A DNA stretch of 64,000 nucleotides from Halosolutus halophilus (GTDB lineage Archaea; Halobacteriota; Halobacteria; Halobacteriales; Natrialbaceae): positions 868,001-932,000 of the forward strand of contig NZ_CP094974.1 in the NCBI RefSeq assembly GCF_022869805.1, in the 5' to 3' direction. Below the pieces are notes generated by a model. The model saw only the letters and a list, made by a program, of their open reading frames with translations, ran no database searches and was not told where the DNA came from. Positions 32,913-42,487 of the stretch are shown here, one piece after another (position 1 is the stretch's first letter; every line of letters starts with the position of its first letter). The translations under genes and the position numbers were made by a program.

Positions 32913-34238
32913 ATGTTCGGAACGAGCGGTATCCGTGGCACCGTTGGAGACGAGGTAACGGCAGCCCTCGCGCTCGGCGTGGGGCGCGCCGTCGCGTCCG
33001 ACGGCTACGATCGGGTCGTCGTCGGGCGGGACGTTCGAGAGAGCGGTGTCGTCCTGGCCGACGCACTGACCGCCGGACTCCGGGAGTGCGGAGCGGCGGT
33101 CCTCGACGCGGGCGTCGCGCCGACGCCGACGATCGCGAGAGCCGTCTCGTGGGCCGACGCCGACGCGGGCGTCGTCGTCACGGCCTCGCACAATCCGGCG
33201 CCGGACAACGGGCTCAAACTCTGGTCCGCCTCCGGTAAGGCGTTCGACCCGGACCAGCGCGAGGCGATCGCACGGCGCGTCGAACGCGAGGAGTACGACC
33301 TGCAACCCTGGGACGGCCACGGATCGATCGAACCGTTCGCGGACGCGACCGATCGCCACGCGACGGCACTGAGAGACGCCGTCTCGATCGACGACCCGCC
33401 GAGCGTCGTCGTCGACGTCGGAAACGGGACCGGCGGAATTACCGCCCGCGTCCTCGCCGACCTCGGCTGCGACGTCGTCACGCTGAACGGGCAGCGAGAC
33501 GGGAGTTTTCCCGGGCGGCCGAGCGAACCGACGCGGGAGACGCTGACCGATCTCGCCTCGCTCGTCGACTCGACCGACGCGCAACTCGGGATCGCCCACG
33601 ACGGCGACGCCGATCGGATGCTGGCCGTCGACGAGACCGGTGCGTTCGTCCCGAAAGACGTGCTCCTCGCGCTGTTCGCGCATGAAGCCGCGAGCGACGG
33701 CGACGCCGTCGCCGCGCCGGTCGATACGAGCATGGCCGTCGACGATGCCCTGACCGGCGTCGGCGCGTCGGTGCGACGAACGCAGGTCGGCGACGTCTTC
33801 GTGGCCGATCGAACCACGGACCCGGACGTCGTCTTCGGCGGCGAACCGAGCGGCGCGTGGATCTGGCCCGACGAGACGCTGTGTCCGGACGGGCCGCTCG
33901 CGGCGTGCAAACTCGTCGAACTCGTCGCCGATCGGGGGCCGCTCTCCGCGCTCGTCGGCGACGTCGAGACCTACCCCATCCGCCGCGCGTCGATCGAGGT
34001 CGCGGACAAGGGTGCCGTGATGAACCGGGTCAGCCAGCGCGTCCGCGATCGGTACGAGGACGTGGATACGCTCGACGGGGTCTACGTCGACCTCGACGAG
34101 GGGTGGATCCTCCTGCGGGCGAGCGGGACCGAACCCGTCGTTCGGATCACGGCCGAAGCGCGATCCGAAGCGCGAGCCGAACAACTCGAAGCGAACGCCG
34201 TCGAGATTCTCGAGCGCGCGATCGAAGCGGATTCGTGA
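32913..34238 (+). CDS. glmM: Phosphoglucosamine mutase-type alpha-D-phosphohexomutase
   Basis: 441 residues from the ATG at 32913. All four active-site segments are seen: catalytic Ser92 in VVTASHNPAPDNG, metal loop DGDADRML, sugar loop GEPSGAWIWPDE, and phosphate loop LRASGTEPVVRITAEA. It interconverts hexosamine-6-phosphate and hexosamine-1-phosphate (or the glucose/mannose equivalents); with the GlmU-like neighbour it makes UDP-GlcNAc. The start MFGTSGIRGTVGDEVT is the family's usual N-terminus. Glucosamine is the best but not only substrate guess. Confidence 0.88.
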   Translation: MFGTSGIRGTVGDEVTAALALGVGRAVASDGYDRVVVGRDVRESGVVLADALTAGLRECGAAVLDAGVAPTPTIARAVSWADADAGVVVTASHNPAPDNGLKLWSASGKAFDPDQREAIARRVEREEYDLQPWDGHGSIEPFADATDRHATALRDAVSIDDPPSVVVDVGNGTGGITARVLADLGCDVVTLNGQRDGSFPGRPSEPTRETLTDLASLVDSTDAQLGIAHDGDADRMLAVDETGAFVPKDVLLALFAHEAASDGDAVAAPVDTSMAVDDALTGVGASVRRTQVGDVFVADRTTDPDVVFGGEPSGAWIWPDETLCPDGPLAACKLVELVADRGPLSALVGDVETYPIRRASIEVADKGAVMNRVSQRVRDRYEDVDTLDGVYVDLDEGWILLRASGTEPVVRITAEARSEARAEQLEANAVEILERAIEADS

Positions 34239-34395
34239 TTCCGTCGAGATAGCGACCGCGGTCGAGAACCCGCCGTGAACGATTTTTGGGCCGCTCGTCG
34301 ATCGGTTCCGGACCGGCCCACCGCGTCTCCCGGTCGCAACTGCTGGCCGAGGAACTCGATCCGGGACCGCTCTCTCCGTATTTCACGCCGAGAGA

Positions 34396-34421
34396 GCGTT
34401 TAACGAACCGATAATGAAGTG
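34396..34421 (+). promoter_or_regulatory. TTA-N8-ATARTAA-class site (weaker) before the phosphodiesterase gene
   Basis: TTA (34400-34402), N8, ATAATGA beginning at 34411, 127 nt before the chosen ATG at 34538. It implies a leader or an earlier start; a GTG at 34478 is in frame. Confidence 0.5.
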
Positions 34422-34537
34422 TTCCAGTTCCCTCGCATGGGGTAGCTAACTGTGTTGTACCGAACGACACCGCTGCCGTGGTGCTGTCGGCAGCGGTCGA
34501 ACGGACCGACTGGTACCGAACGAACCTCACTGAACCG

Positions 34538-36223
34538 ATGACCCGGACGTTCCGACGAGACGACGCTGCATCGACCAGGAGTACCGCGACCGAATCGAAC
34601 GGGCTGGAGACGCTACTCGTCGGGATCGACGCGGGCTGTCTACCCGTCTTCGAGCGACTGTTCGACGACGATCGAATCCCGACCATCGAGCGACTGTGTT
34701 CGGAGGGTGTCGCGGCACCGCTCGAATCGCAGATCCCGCCGTGGACGCCGAGCGCCTGGCCGTCGATCTACACCGGAGTCAACCCCGGAAAACACGGGGC
34801 GATCGGCTTCGTCGGGTACGACGGTTACGACTGGCACGTGACGAGCAACGAGGACGTCCACGAGCATCCGCTGTGGACCCTGCTCGATCGCCGCGATCGG
34901 TCGAGCGTCGTGGTCAACGCGCCAGTCACGCACCCGCCGGACGAGTTCGACGGGGCCGTGATCCCCGGCTTCCTCGGCCCCGAGGATCCGACCTGTCACC
35001 CCGAGGGACTGCTCGACGAGGTTCGCGACGCGATCGGCGACTACCGGGTCTATCCGAACTACACACGTGACGACGACTCGCTGTCGGACGTCGCGAAGAT
35101 CGAGGAGTACCGGACCCTGATCCGGATGCGCGGCGAGGCGTTTCGCTACCTCGTCGACGAGTACGACCCCGATTTCGGGTTTCTCCAGTTCCAGAAGACC
35201 GACACAGTGTTCCACGAGTTCGACGGCGACCAGGAGCACGTCGAACGCGTCTACGAGACGGTCGACCAGCAGATCGCGGCGACGCTCGAGGCCTGTGACC
35301 CGGACCGCGTCTTCCTCGTGAGCGATCACGGGATGGGGCCGTACGACGGCTACGAGTTCCGGATCAACGAGTTCCTCCGCGACGAGGGCTACCTCGAGAC
35401 GACGACGGGCGGCAAAGGGATGCCGTCGTGGACGCCGATGCGCAGACGGCTTCGCGAGGGCGAAGCGTGCGAGAGCTGGGAACCCGGACCGGCCGCGCGT
35501 GCGGCCTCGATCGCCGCCCGGTTCGGCGTCACCGCCCGCCGAATCAGGACCGCCCTCGAGCGGGTCGGCCTGGCCGACCTCGCGATCGAGTACGCGCCGG
35601 GCGGCGTCTCGCGGACGGCGAACGAACAGGTCGACTTCGCCGGATCGAAAGCATACGTGCGTGCACGGACCGAACTCGGCGTTCGGATCAACCTCGAGGG
35701 ACGGGACCCGGCGGGCGTCGTTGCGCCCGAGGAGTACGAGGAACTCCGGGAGGACCTCATCCGGGCGTTACAGGCGGTCGAAACGCCCGACGGAGACCCG
35801 TTTTTCGAGACGGTCGCGCCGCGAGAACGGTACTTCCACGGGGACACGGTCGACGATACCGTCGACGTCGTCACGATTCCCGCCGACTTCGAGCACGTGC
35901 TCACCGAGCAGATCGGACTCGGCGACTACTTCGGGCCGGCCGAACCCTGGAATCACAAACTCGACGGGGTCTTCGTGGCGACGGGCGAGGGAATCGACGA
36001 GGACGCCGCGATCGATCGGGCGCACATCTTCGACGTCGCGCCGACGGTCATGGCCGCGATGGGGGTTCCCTACAGCGATCGCATGGACGGGAGCGTCGTC
36101 CCAGTCGTCGACCCGATCGAATCGGCGTCTTATCCCCCCTACGATGCCGAAACCGACGGCGAGCGACCGGAACCGGACGCGGAAGTGACCGATCGACTGG
36201 CCGACCTCGGCTATATGAACTGA
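34538..36223 (+). CDS. Alkaline-phosphatase-superfamily phosphodiesterase/phosphatase
   Basis: 561 residues from the ATG at 34538. Metal and nucleophile motifs: LLVGIDAG (Asp), PPWTPSAWPSIYTGVNPGKHG (Thr70 as nucleophile), FLQFQKTDTVFHEF (Asp and His), and VFLVSDHGMGP (Asp-His). This is the type I nucleotide pyrophosphatase/phosphodiesterase set. The C-terminal part, with the late HKLDGVFVATGEGI and AHIFDVAPTVMAAMGVP, belongs to the same fold. It has no export signal, so it probably acts in the cytoplasm, perhaps on nucleotide sugars or lipid phosphates. Confidence 0.88.
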   Translation: MTRTFRRDDAASTRSTATESNGLETLLVGIDAGCLPVFERLFDDDRIPTIERLCSEGVAAPLESQIPPWTPSAWPSIYTGVNPGKHGAIGFVGYDGYDWHVTSNEDVHEHPLWTLLDRRDRSSVVVNAPVTHPPDEFDGAVIPGFLGPEDPTCHPEGLLDEVRDAIGDYRVYPNYTRDDDSLSDVAKIEEYRTLIRMRGEAFRYLVDEYDPDFGFLQFQKTDTVFHEFDGDQEHVERVYETVDQQIAATLEACDPDRVFLVSDHGMGPYDGYEFRINEFLRDEGYLETTTGGKGMPSWTPMRRRLREGEACESWEPGPAARAASIAARFGVTARRIRTALERVGLADLAIEYAPGGVSRTANEQVDFAGSKAYVRARTELGVRINLEGRDPAGVVAPEEYEELREDLIRALQAVETPDGDPFFETVAPRERYFHGDTVDDTVDVVTIPADFEHVLTEQIGLGDYFGPAEPWNHKLDGVFVATGEGIDEDAAIDRAHIFDVAPTVMAAMGVPYSDRMDGSVVPVVDPIESASYPPYDAETDGERPEPDAEVTDRLADLGYMN

Positions 36224-36262
36224 CTCGTCGACTCGATAGCGGTCCGTTCGAGACGGTGCAAC

Positions 36263-36289
36263 CGTCGTTACTCGCGGTATAAGTATGGG
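36263..36289 (+). promoter_or_regulatory. TTA-N8-ATARTAA-class site before the Bat-type regulator
   Basis: TTA (36268-36270), N8, ATAAGTA from 36279, 50 nt before the ATG at 36329. Confidence 0.5.
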
Positions 36290-36328
36290 CCGACCACCCG
36301 GACGACGACGTACGATACCGATATCTCA

Positions 36329-36991
36329 ATGGGATTTATTGCAGAAGTCCACCTCGTCCACGACGAACTGCCGCTGGGGCCGACGATCGAGCGGTGTCCC
36401 GGTGTGACGTTCAGATACGAGTACGGAGCGACGGCCAACGGGAAACGACTGCACTTCGTCTCCGCCTTCAGCGACGAGTACGAGGCCATCGAGGAGGCGA
36501 TGGCGGTCGATCCGACCGTCGCGGGCAGAACTCGCGTCGCCGCGTTCGAGAACCGGACGATCTACCGCGTCACGGTCGAGACCGCTCTCGAGGTCGTCCC
36601 CAGCCAGTGCGCCGAGCACGGGGTGTTCGTCTTTTCCGTCACGAGCGCCCAGGAGGGGTGGATAGCGCGGGTTCACCTCCCGGATCGCGACGCGCTGACC
36701 GCGTTTCAGACGTGCTATCGCGACCAGGGAATCTCGTTTCGAATGACCCAGCTGTACGACTCATCGGTGTCCGACGACAGGACCTACTTCCTGACCGACC
36801 GACAGCGCGACATCCTCACGATGGCGTACTACGCCGGGTACTACGAGGTTCCACGAGAGATCACGCAGGACGACCTCGCCGATCGACTCGAGATTTCGGA
36901 TTCGGCGGTCTCCCAGCGGCTTCGACGCGCCGTCTCGGAGTTGATCGCCGCAACGATCGAGCACGAACACTCGCCCGACGAGGTCGGGTGA
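36329..36991 (+). CDS. Bat-type HTH_10 transcription regulator
   Basis: 220 residues. The C-terminal 50 (TDRQRDILTMAYYAGYYEVPREITQDDLADRLEISDSAVSQRLRRAVSEL) are the HTH_10 domain of bacterio-opsin-activator-like regulators. The N-terminal 150 form the usual Bat-associated ligand domain, without PAS or GAF. It sits in the middle of the surface-sugar locus on the same strand as its neighbours, so it may control that locus; the motif sites would be the obvious test. Nothing indicates the signal. Confidence 0.85.
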   Translation: MGFIAEVHLVHDELPLGPTIERCPGVTFRYEYGATANGKRLHFVSAFSDEYEAIEEAMAVDPTVAGRTRVAAFENRTIYRVTVETALEVVPSQCAEHGVFVFSVTSAQEGWIARVHLPDRDALTAFQTCYRDQGISFRMTQLYDSSVSDDRTYFLTDRQRDILTMAYYAGYYEVPREITQDDLADRLEISDSAVSQRLRRAVSELIAATIEHEHSPDEVG

Positions 36992-37064
36992 TCCCCGATC
37001 GGCGGCCGGACGACCCGTCTGAACGGGGCCGGTCGTGGCTCGTCGGATCGATCGCTCGCGACGC

Positions 37065-37146
37065 CAGGATTTGCTGCGGTCGCCGACGCGATCGTCGTCC
37101 GATACCAGGGATTTGTTGCGATCACCGACGCGACCGTCGGCCGACA
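37065..37146 (+). repeat. Imperfect tandem duplication of about 41 bp in a non-coding stretch
   Basis: Two copies beginning CAGGATTTGCTGCGGTC and CAGGGATTTGTTGCGATC, each running into CGACGCGA(T/C)CGTCG. The 349-bp gap 36992-37340 holds nothing else except a possible promoter near 37287. Confidence 0.55.
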
Positions 37147-37340
37147 CCGGGCCCCATCGCGGCCCCCGGTCGGTTCGCGGCGACCCGGCTTAGTCGGGTA
37201 TTAAACGCGCCGCTGGAGGGTAACGATACCGGTTATCCGCCGCCGAAGTCGAGGGACGGCGTCCGGGTCCTGACTTAAAAGCTTGCTATCCGAACCCGTA
37301 GTTACTGGACCCCTACATTACCAGTGGGAAGTGGCTATCA

Positions 37341-38996
37341 ATGTCGGACAGAAGTGATATGCAGAATTCGAATCGTGGGGACTCTCCTCGTTCTCGATCG
37401 GATCGTCGGACCGACGACCGATCGGTTGCAGAGGACGCGACTGTTTCACAGCGATCACGACGAACCTTCTTGCAGGGGATGGCGGCTGCTGGGGCAGCCG
37501 GCGTCGGACTGACCTCGACCGCGAGCGCGTCGTCGACATCGGATCCGTACGCGCACTACTACGACGAGTACGAGAACGTGGTCGACGTCGTCGAGGCCGG
37601 GGCGGACGACACCGGACGGGAATCGATTACGCCCGTGCTCGAGGCCGAGCGGGCCGACAATACGCTGTTCGTGTTTCCCGAGGGCCGGTATTTCATGGAC
37701 GAGCAGTTCAGGTTCACCGGGTTCGAGAACGTCGGCTTCGTCGGCGACGACGCGACGCTGGTCCCGGCCGACTACTACGCGTTCGACGGCCCGCAGTACC
37801 GCCTGTTCCGCCTCGGCGTGTCGTACAGCCCCGGCCGACGGCTCCGGTTCGAGGGGTTCGACGTCGATCAAGAGGCACCCGACACGGGAATCCGGACGAT
37901 CGAGGCCTACGCTTCCGATCGACTCGAGGTGCGCGATATCACCGTTTACGGCCAGCACGATAGCGGCACCTGGGGGCCGGGAATGTTCAACGTCACCGAC
38001 CCCGACGGCTGGGGGATCGTCGAACGGTTCCGGGCACCGGACGGCGGCGAGTGGGTCGAAAACACCCCGAACGACGGAAACCGGTGGCGCGGCCCGATCG
38101 GTATCGAGGCCAACCAAAACGTGGGGATGCTCGAGTTCCGACGCTGTTGGCTCGGGGCGTTCCCGAACAACGGGCTCTACGCGGCCGGCGGCGACGGGGA
38201 GATCATCGTCCACGGCGGACTCTACAGGAACAGCAACGGCGCGAACATTCGCGTCGGCGGTCGCGGCAGCGAAGTCCGCTGGCCGACCGTCGAGATCGAC
38301 GACACGCGCCCGCAGGATCGATCCCAGCGCGGGCTCCGGATCGAGAACGGCCGGAACATCACCGTCCACGGTGCGGCGATCGAGATTACGTCGCCGAAAC
38401 CGACCAGTCACGCAATCTCGGTGATGAACACGTGCGAGAGCGCGCGGATCGAGAACACGCGCCTGCAACTCCAGGGATCGGACGTGAACCACGGGATCGT
38501 CGTCTCCCCCGAGGCCGGCGAGACGACGATCGTCGACACCGAGATCACGCACGAGACGGCGGGCGGCTATCCGCTGTGGATCCGGGATAGCGATCGAACG
38601 GAGCAGGTGCTCGCCGAGTACCTCACGATCTCCGGCCGCGCGGGTGACGAGAGCGGCTTCCGCGACGGCATCCGCTGTGAGCGGGACAACTGCCGCTTCA
38701 GCCACGTCGACGTCACGCAGTACGGACGCGACGGTGTCGACCGGAACGCGATCGTCAACACGGCTTCGGACCTGACGGTCTACGAATGCGACCTCCGCGC
38801 GAGCCAGTATCCGTACATCGACGTCGGAACCGACGCGGTCGTTCGCGACTCGGTTCTCGAATCGTCCGGGAACCACGAGGCCGTCTGTCTCTACTCCTCG
38901 TCGACGAACCCGGCGTTCAAGAAGAACCGTCTCGTCGACGGGATCCGCGACCTCGGCGCGAGCAGCGTCACGGTCTGGAAGAACGCCTACGAGTGA
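37341..38996 (+). CDS. Secreted parallel beta-helix protein (Tat signal)
   Basis: 551 residues. A polar N-terminal region of about 38 residues precedes SRRTFLQGMAAAGAAGVGLTSTASA, a twin-arginine signal with an AxA cleavage site. The mature part has VVDVVEAGADDTGRESITPVLE, FVFPEGRYFMDEQFRF and many beta-helix coils (RLEVRDITVYG, GMLEFRRCWLGAF, ENGRNITVHGAAIEI). It resembles the protein at 22261 in plan. It is likely an exported polysaccharide lyase, hydrolase or surface structural protein; no catalytic residues were assigned. Upstream, CTA-N9-GTAGTTA near 37287 is a one-base-off version of the locus promoter motif. Confidence 0.85.
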   Translation: MSDRSDMQNSNRGDSPRSRSDRRTDDRSVAEDATVSQRSRRTFLQGMAAAGAAGVGLTSTASASSTSDPYAHYYDEYENVVDVVEAGADDTGRESITPVLEAERADNTLFVFPEGRYFMDEQFRFTGFENVGFVGDDATLVPADYYAFDGPQYRLFRLGVSYSPGRRLRFEGFDVDQEAPDTGIRTIEAYASDRLEVRDITVYGQHDSGTWGPGMFNVTDPDGWGIVERFRAPDGGEWVENTPNDGNRWRGPIGIEANQNVGMLEFRRCWLGAFPNNGLYAAGGDGEIIVHGGLYRNSNGANIRVGGRGSEVRWPTVEIDDTRPQDRSQRGLRIENGRNITVHGAAIEITSPKPTSHAISVMNTCESARIENTRLQLQGSDVNHGIVVSPEAGETTIVDTEITHETAGGYPLWIRDSDRTEQVLAEYLTISGRAGDESGFRDGIRCERDNCRFSHVDVTQYGRDGVDRNAIVNTASDLTVYECDLRASQYPYIDVGTDAVVRDSVLESSGNHEAVCLYSSSTNPAFKKNRLVDGIRDLGASSVTVWKNAYE

Positions 38997-39063
38997 CCGG
39001 ATAGCGCAGTCGACTCCCCGAGACGACGCGATCGGCCCTCCACGCCGCAGCCCCGCCGTTCCT

Positions 39064-39092
39064 GACCGTTTAACCCCCGTATAATAACGCCG
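39064..39092 (+). promoter_or_regulatory. TTA-N8-ATARTAA-class site before the flippase
   Basis: CCGTTTA, eight bases, ATAATAA from 39081. It is 113 nt before the GTG used here and 29 nt before a TTG at 39110, which therefore deserves checking as the true start. Confidence 0.6.
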
Positions 39093-39193
39093 CGCTGTCG
39101 CCACCCTCCTTGTACCGTGAGTACGTCGGATGCCGAACGAGTGTCGTCGGGGGGGACTACAAACCGGTGGCACGACCGTTCCAGGGTGATCCC

Positions 39194-40831
39194 GTGAACC
39201 GGAGTATCGCGAGCGGCGTGTTCTCGGTCGTCAGTGCGAAGCTCATCGTACTCGTCGTTACTACCGTCTCCACGCCGCTTCTGTACCGGTTTCTCGGCGC
39301 ATCGGCCTTCGGTGAGTACGCGTTCTTGCTCTCCGTCTTCGCGATCTACATGATCTTCGTCAGTTCCGGGATCACGGACGGCGTCCGGAAGTTCCTCGCC
39401 GAGGATCGCGGCGAGGCGAACTGGAGCGAACACGTCGTCGGCTTCTACTTCCGGCTGGCGGTTCTCCTCGCCGTCATCGGCGCGCTCGTGCTCGTCCTCG
39501 CGACCCAGTTCGGACTCGTCGCACTCGCGTTCGGGTCGGAGGTGACCCCCTACTTCTACGTCCTCGCCGTGCTCGTGATCTCGGCGCAGTTCCGCGACTA
39601 CACCCGGAAGACGCTCATGGGTTTCGGGCTCGAGCGGTACTCGGAACCGCTGAAGATCCTCGACAAGTTCGGCTTCGTCGCGATCGCGATCCCGCTGACC
39701 TACGTCGGATTCGGTGTCATGGGTGCGCTCGCGGGCCACCTGGTCGCGAGTCTACTCGTCACCGCCGTCGGACTGGCACTCGTTCACCGCCGGGTCTCGC
39801 TGTCGTGCGTCTTCAGCCGCCCGCCAAACCGGTTTCCGCGCCGGAAGATGCTCACGTTCAACTCGCTGAACATCGCGCTCGTGTTCCTGCTGATGTCGCT
39901 GTACCACATCGACATCGTGATGCTCCAGCGGTTCAGCGAGAGTTCCGCCGTGGGGAACTACCGGGCGGCGCTCACGCTCGCAGAATTCCTCTGGTTCGTC
40001 CCGCTGGCGATCCAGACGGTGTTCGTCCACTCGACGTCCGAACTGTGGTCGCAGAACCGGCACCGCGAGATTTCCGCGCTGGCGTCCCGGACGACGCGGT
40101 ACACGTTCCTGCTGACGGCCGTCATGGCGGTGGGTCTCGCGGCCCTGGCGGACGTCGCCGTGCCGATCTACTTCGGCGACGAGGCGGTTCCGGCGATCGA
40201 ACCCCTCCTGCTGTTGCTCCCGGGAGCGCTCGGCTTCGCGCTCGCACGACCGATCCTCGCCGTCTCGCAGGGGAACGGGGCACTCCGATATCCGATCGCG
40301 GCCACCGGTAGCGCGGCCGTCATCAACGTCGTGCTCAACGTCGCGCTCATCCCGCGCTACGGGATGCACGGTGCGGCCGTTGCGACCAGCGTGGGATACG
40401 GTTCCATGTTCGTCTTTCACTGCTGGACCGCTCGACTCGTCGGCTTCGACCCCCTCGCGGACGCACGGCTCGGTCGAGTGGTCCTGACGACCGTCCTCGC
40501 GGCCGTCCCCATCGTCACCCTCTCGACCGCGATCACGAACCCCTGGGTCGCACTCGCAGTCGTCCCGCCGATCGGGTTCGTCGTCTTCCTGGCCTTCGCC
40601 CTGTTCGTCGGCGCACTGGATCCGGCAGAACCGTTCGAAATTCTGTCGACCTTCCCGGACCCGATCGGGACGAAGGCGAACGCGATCCACCGGCGGCTCG
40701 AGGGCGTCGGGAACGACGGATCCTCGCGCGACTGGGTACAGAGCCTGCTGGTTCTCGCCGGGCTCTCCCTGTTCGTCTCCGGCCTCGCCCTCGGGATACT
40801 GGACCCCGGCGTCCAGCACGTGCTGCCGTGA
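39194..40831 (+). CDS. Polysaccharide/oligosaccharide flippase (MOP superfamily)
   Basis: 545 residues from the GTG at 39194, where the first helix begins (NRSIASGVFSVVSAKLIVLVV); the TTG at 39110 would add 28 residues. About 12 to 14 hydrophobic segments have the Wzx/RfbX pattern: STPLLYRFLGASAFGEYAFLLS, then ISAQFRDYTRKTLMGFGLERY, and late YGMHGAAVATSVGYG. A helix pair follows at the end. It should move lipid-linked glycans or polysaccharide repeat units across the membrane. AglR-like function in S-layer glycosylation is possible. It is not overlapped by other genes. Confidence 0.88.
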   Translation: MNRSIASGVFSVVSAKLIVLVVTTVSTPLLYRFLGASAFGEYAFLLSVFAIYMIFVSSGITDGVRKFLAEDRGEANWSEHVVGFYFRLAVLLAVIGALVLVLATQFGLVALAFGSEVTPYFYVLAVLVISAQFRDYTRKTLMGFGLERYSEPLKILDKFGFVAIAIPLTYVGFGVMGALAGHLVASLLVTAVGLALVHRRVSLSCVFSRPPNRFPRRKMLTFNSLNIALVFLLMSLYHIDIVMLQRFSESSAVGNYRAALTLAEFLWFVPLAIQTVFVHSTSELWSQNRHREISALASRTTRYTFLLTAVMAVGLAALADVAVPIYFGDEAVPAIEPLLLLLPGALGFALARPILAVSQGNGALRYPIAATGSAAVINVVLNVALIPRYGMHGAAVATSVGYGSMFVFHCWTARLVGFDPLADARLGRVVLTTVLAAVPIVTLSTAITNPWVALAVVPPIGFVVFLAFALFVGALDPAEPFEILSTFPDPIGTKANAIHRRLEGVGNDGSSRDWVQSLLVLAGLSLFVSGLALGILDPGVQHVLP

Positions 40832-40954
40832 CGATCGGGTCGCCGCTGTGCAGCTACGACGGCCGTGTGACGCGTCGCGAACGGGACCAGTGAACCGACG
40901 GTTACGGGTGACGGCGATCGAACCGAGCGCGATCCTCTCGCTCGAACTCGTCGC

Positions 40955-41330
40955 GTTCGTGGACGGGTGGAAATCGCGCTGCCCGGAGCGTTCGGTATCG
41001 GATCCGTTCTCTGGTACTTTCTCTACGCCCGCAACAAACCACCGCAACAGGGTGTTCTCTCGAACTACACGATCGACGCGGAGGTGTCGTTGTTACACGT
41101 CGTCGATGAGGGGGAAGAAAAAGAGGGACGGGACTTCCTGCGCGAGTGGGCCGACGGCCATCAGTTGGCGGATGCCGCCGTACATATCGAGACGGGAGAC
41201 GTCGAGCCCGCGGTCGAACGCGTCAGTGCTGATCATGGTCTCGTCATCATCGGCGCGACAGAGCGCGGACTCCTGTCGCGTATCGTTCGGGGCTCACTCG
41301 TGTTCGACGTCATCGAGGCTGAGACGACCC
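40955..41330 (+). pseudogene. Fragment of an APC transporter-UspA fusion gene
   Basis: The frame LPGAFGIGSVLWYFLYARN reads as the last helix of an APC-type amino-acid transporter. It continues into EVSLLHVVDEG, HIETGDVEPAVERVSADHGLVIIGATERGLLSRIVRGSLVFDVIEAE, a UspA domain. The transporter body upstream is absent, and the 3' end runs into the convergent UspA gene without the family's end. It is a truncated remnant of a two-domain protein. Confidence 0.7.
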
Positions 41331-41350
41331 GGCGCGTTCGATCGGTCGGT

Positions 41351-41791
41351 TCACTCGTCCGTATCCGTCCGCGGCAGTGCGATGACGGGGCGGTCGGCTC
41401 CGGTAACGAGCTTGATCGAGAGATCACCCGACAGAAACTGCATGATCCGGTTTCCACCGCGGGAGCGATACGCGATGGCGCTCGCGTCTACCTCGTCGGC
41501 AGCCTCAAAGATCGCACCCACGATATCCCGAGCGTAGGCCGTGTGATCGTCAGCGTCGGGAAACACCCTGCGGACGGCGGCGTACGATTCCGCGGCCAGT
41601 TCCTCGGATTGCTCGACGGGCGTTTTGTCCGGCACTCCCTCCCCCTTTTCGACGACGTGGAGCGCCGTCACGTGATCGGGGTCGTACGGTTCGAGCGCCA
41701 TCGCCGTCTTCTCGGCATCATCCTCGTTTGCGACCGGAACGAGAACGTGAGCGAGAAGATCAGTTTGCGAGGGGCCGTGTGGGTTGCCCAT
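41351..41791 (-). CDS. Universal stress protein (UspA) family
   Basis: 146 residues. Fold signature: HVLVPVANEDDAEKTAMALE, HVTALHVVEKGEG, YARDIVGAIFEAADEVDASAIAYRSRGGNRIMQFLSGDLSIKLVTGADRPVIALP. The ATP loop G-x2-G-x9-G-S/T is present only in part (GGNRIMQFLSGDLS), so nucleotide binding is doubtful. It converges with the transporter-UspA fragment, and may have been brought here by the same rearrangement. Confidence 0.85.
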   Translation of the reverse strand: MGNPHGPSQTDLLAHVLVPVANEDDAEKTAMALEPYDPDHVTALHVVEKGEGVPDKTPVEQSEELAAESYAAVRRVFPDADDHTAYARDIVGAIFEAADEVDASAIAYRSRGGNRIMQFLSGDLSIKLVTGADRPVIALPRTDTDE

Positions 41792-41870
41792 ACGAGAACC
41801 GGAGGAAATCCTACAGTATAACAGTTAGGTGGTACAGTCGAACGACCACGTTTGATCGAGCATCCCTGCG

Positions 41871-42227
41871 TCACTCGTCGTCGAGTTGGACTTCCCCGAT
41901 AAATCTCCAGTACGACGTTTCTGTGCCGTCGGGGTGTGGTTCCTGCTCGACGTGGTAGAGATACGGGCCGTGCGGACAGTCACCGCAGTCCTCGCCACAG
42001 AAAACCTGTTTCACGACTTCGGTATATCCATCGCGCTCGGTGACCTTGAGGATGTCATCTCCAGAATTCGGCTCAACTGGGGACGGTGTTTCGTCGTGAA
42101 AATTGAGGAGTTCCTGCGCGTGAATAATCGTCTTGCGAAGGTCCTCAGCGTTTAACTGGTTCAAGTCCGCAACGAGCTGTTCTGGCATCCCTTCCGGTGG
42201 AGTGGGTTTCTTTGGGTAGCGAGACAT
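41871..42227 (-). CDS. Haloarchaeal small protein with Cys-rich HGPYLY motif (DUF6788-like)
   Basis: 118 residues from the ATG at 42227. An N-terminal helix region is followed by VFCGEDCGDCPHGPYLYHVEQEPHPDGTETSYWRFIGEV, where the CxxxCxxC and HGPYLY features recall DUF6788. A metal site in that loop is possible. The family has no established function. It reads in the same direction as the UspA gene and lies 80 bp upstream of it. Confidence 0.6.
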   Translation of the reverse strand: MSRYPKKPTPPEGMPEQLVADLNQLNAEDLRKTIIHAQELLNFHDETPSPVEPNSGDDILKVTERDGYTEVVKQVFCGEDCGDCPHGPYLYHVEQEPHPDGTETSYWRFIGEVQLDDE

Positions 42228-42487
42228 AAGTGAGAGTTCGTACCGGGGTCACATAATCACTGCCCGTAATTCAGTTTCCTCACACTGGTACCCGATTTCG
42301 ACAGTCGCAGACGGAGGTGCACTCGACAGTATCTGTTCCATGGTATCACCACCCACCCGAAATTCTCTGCCCGCGTTGGCTACTGGCCGTCGTTTTCATC
42401 ATGTTGGAGAGGAACCGCTATCGGGCATGCGAAGTGTTTTGACGAACGAGTATCGATTTCCCGAAAGAGCAAACGGAGGGAAGAGAT

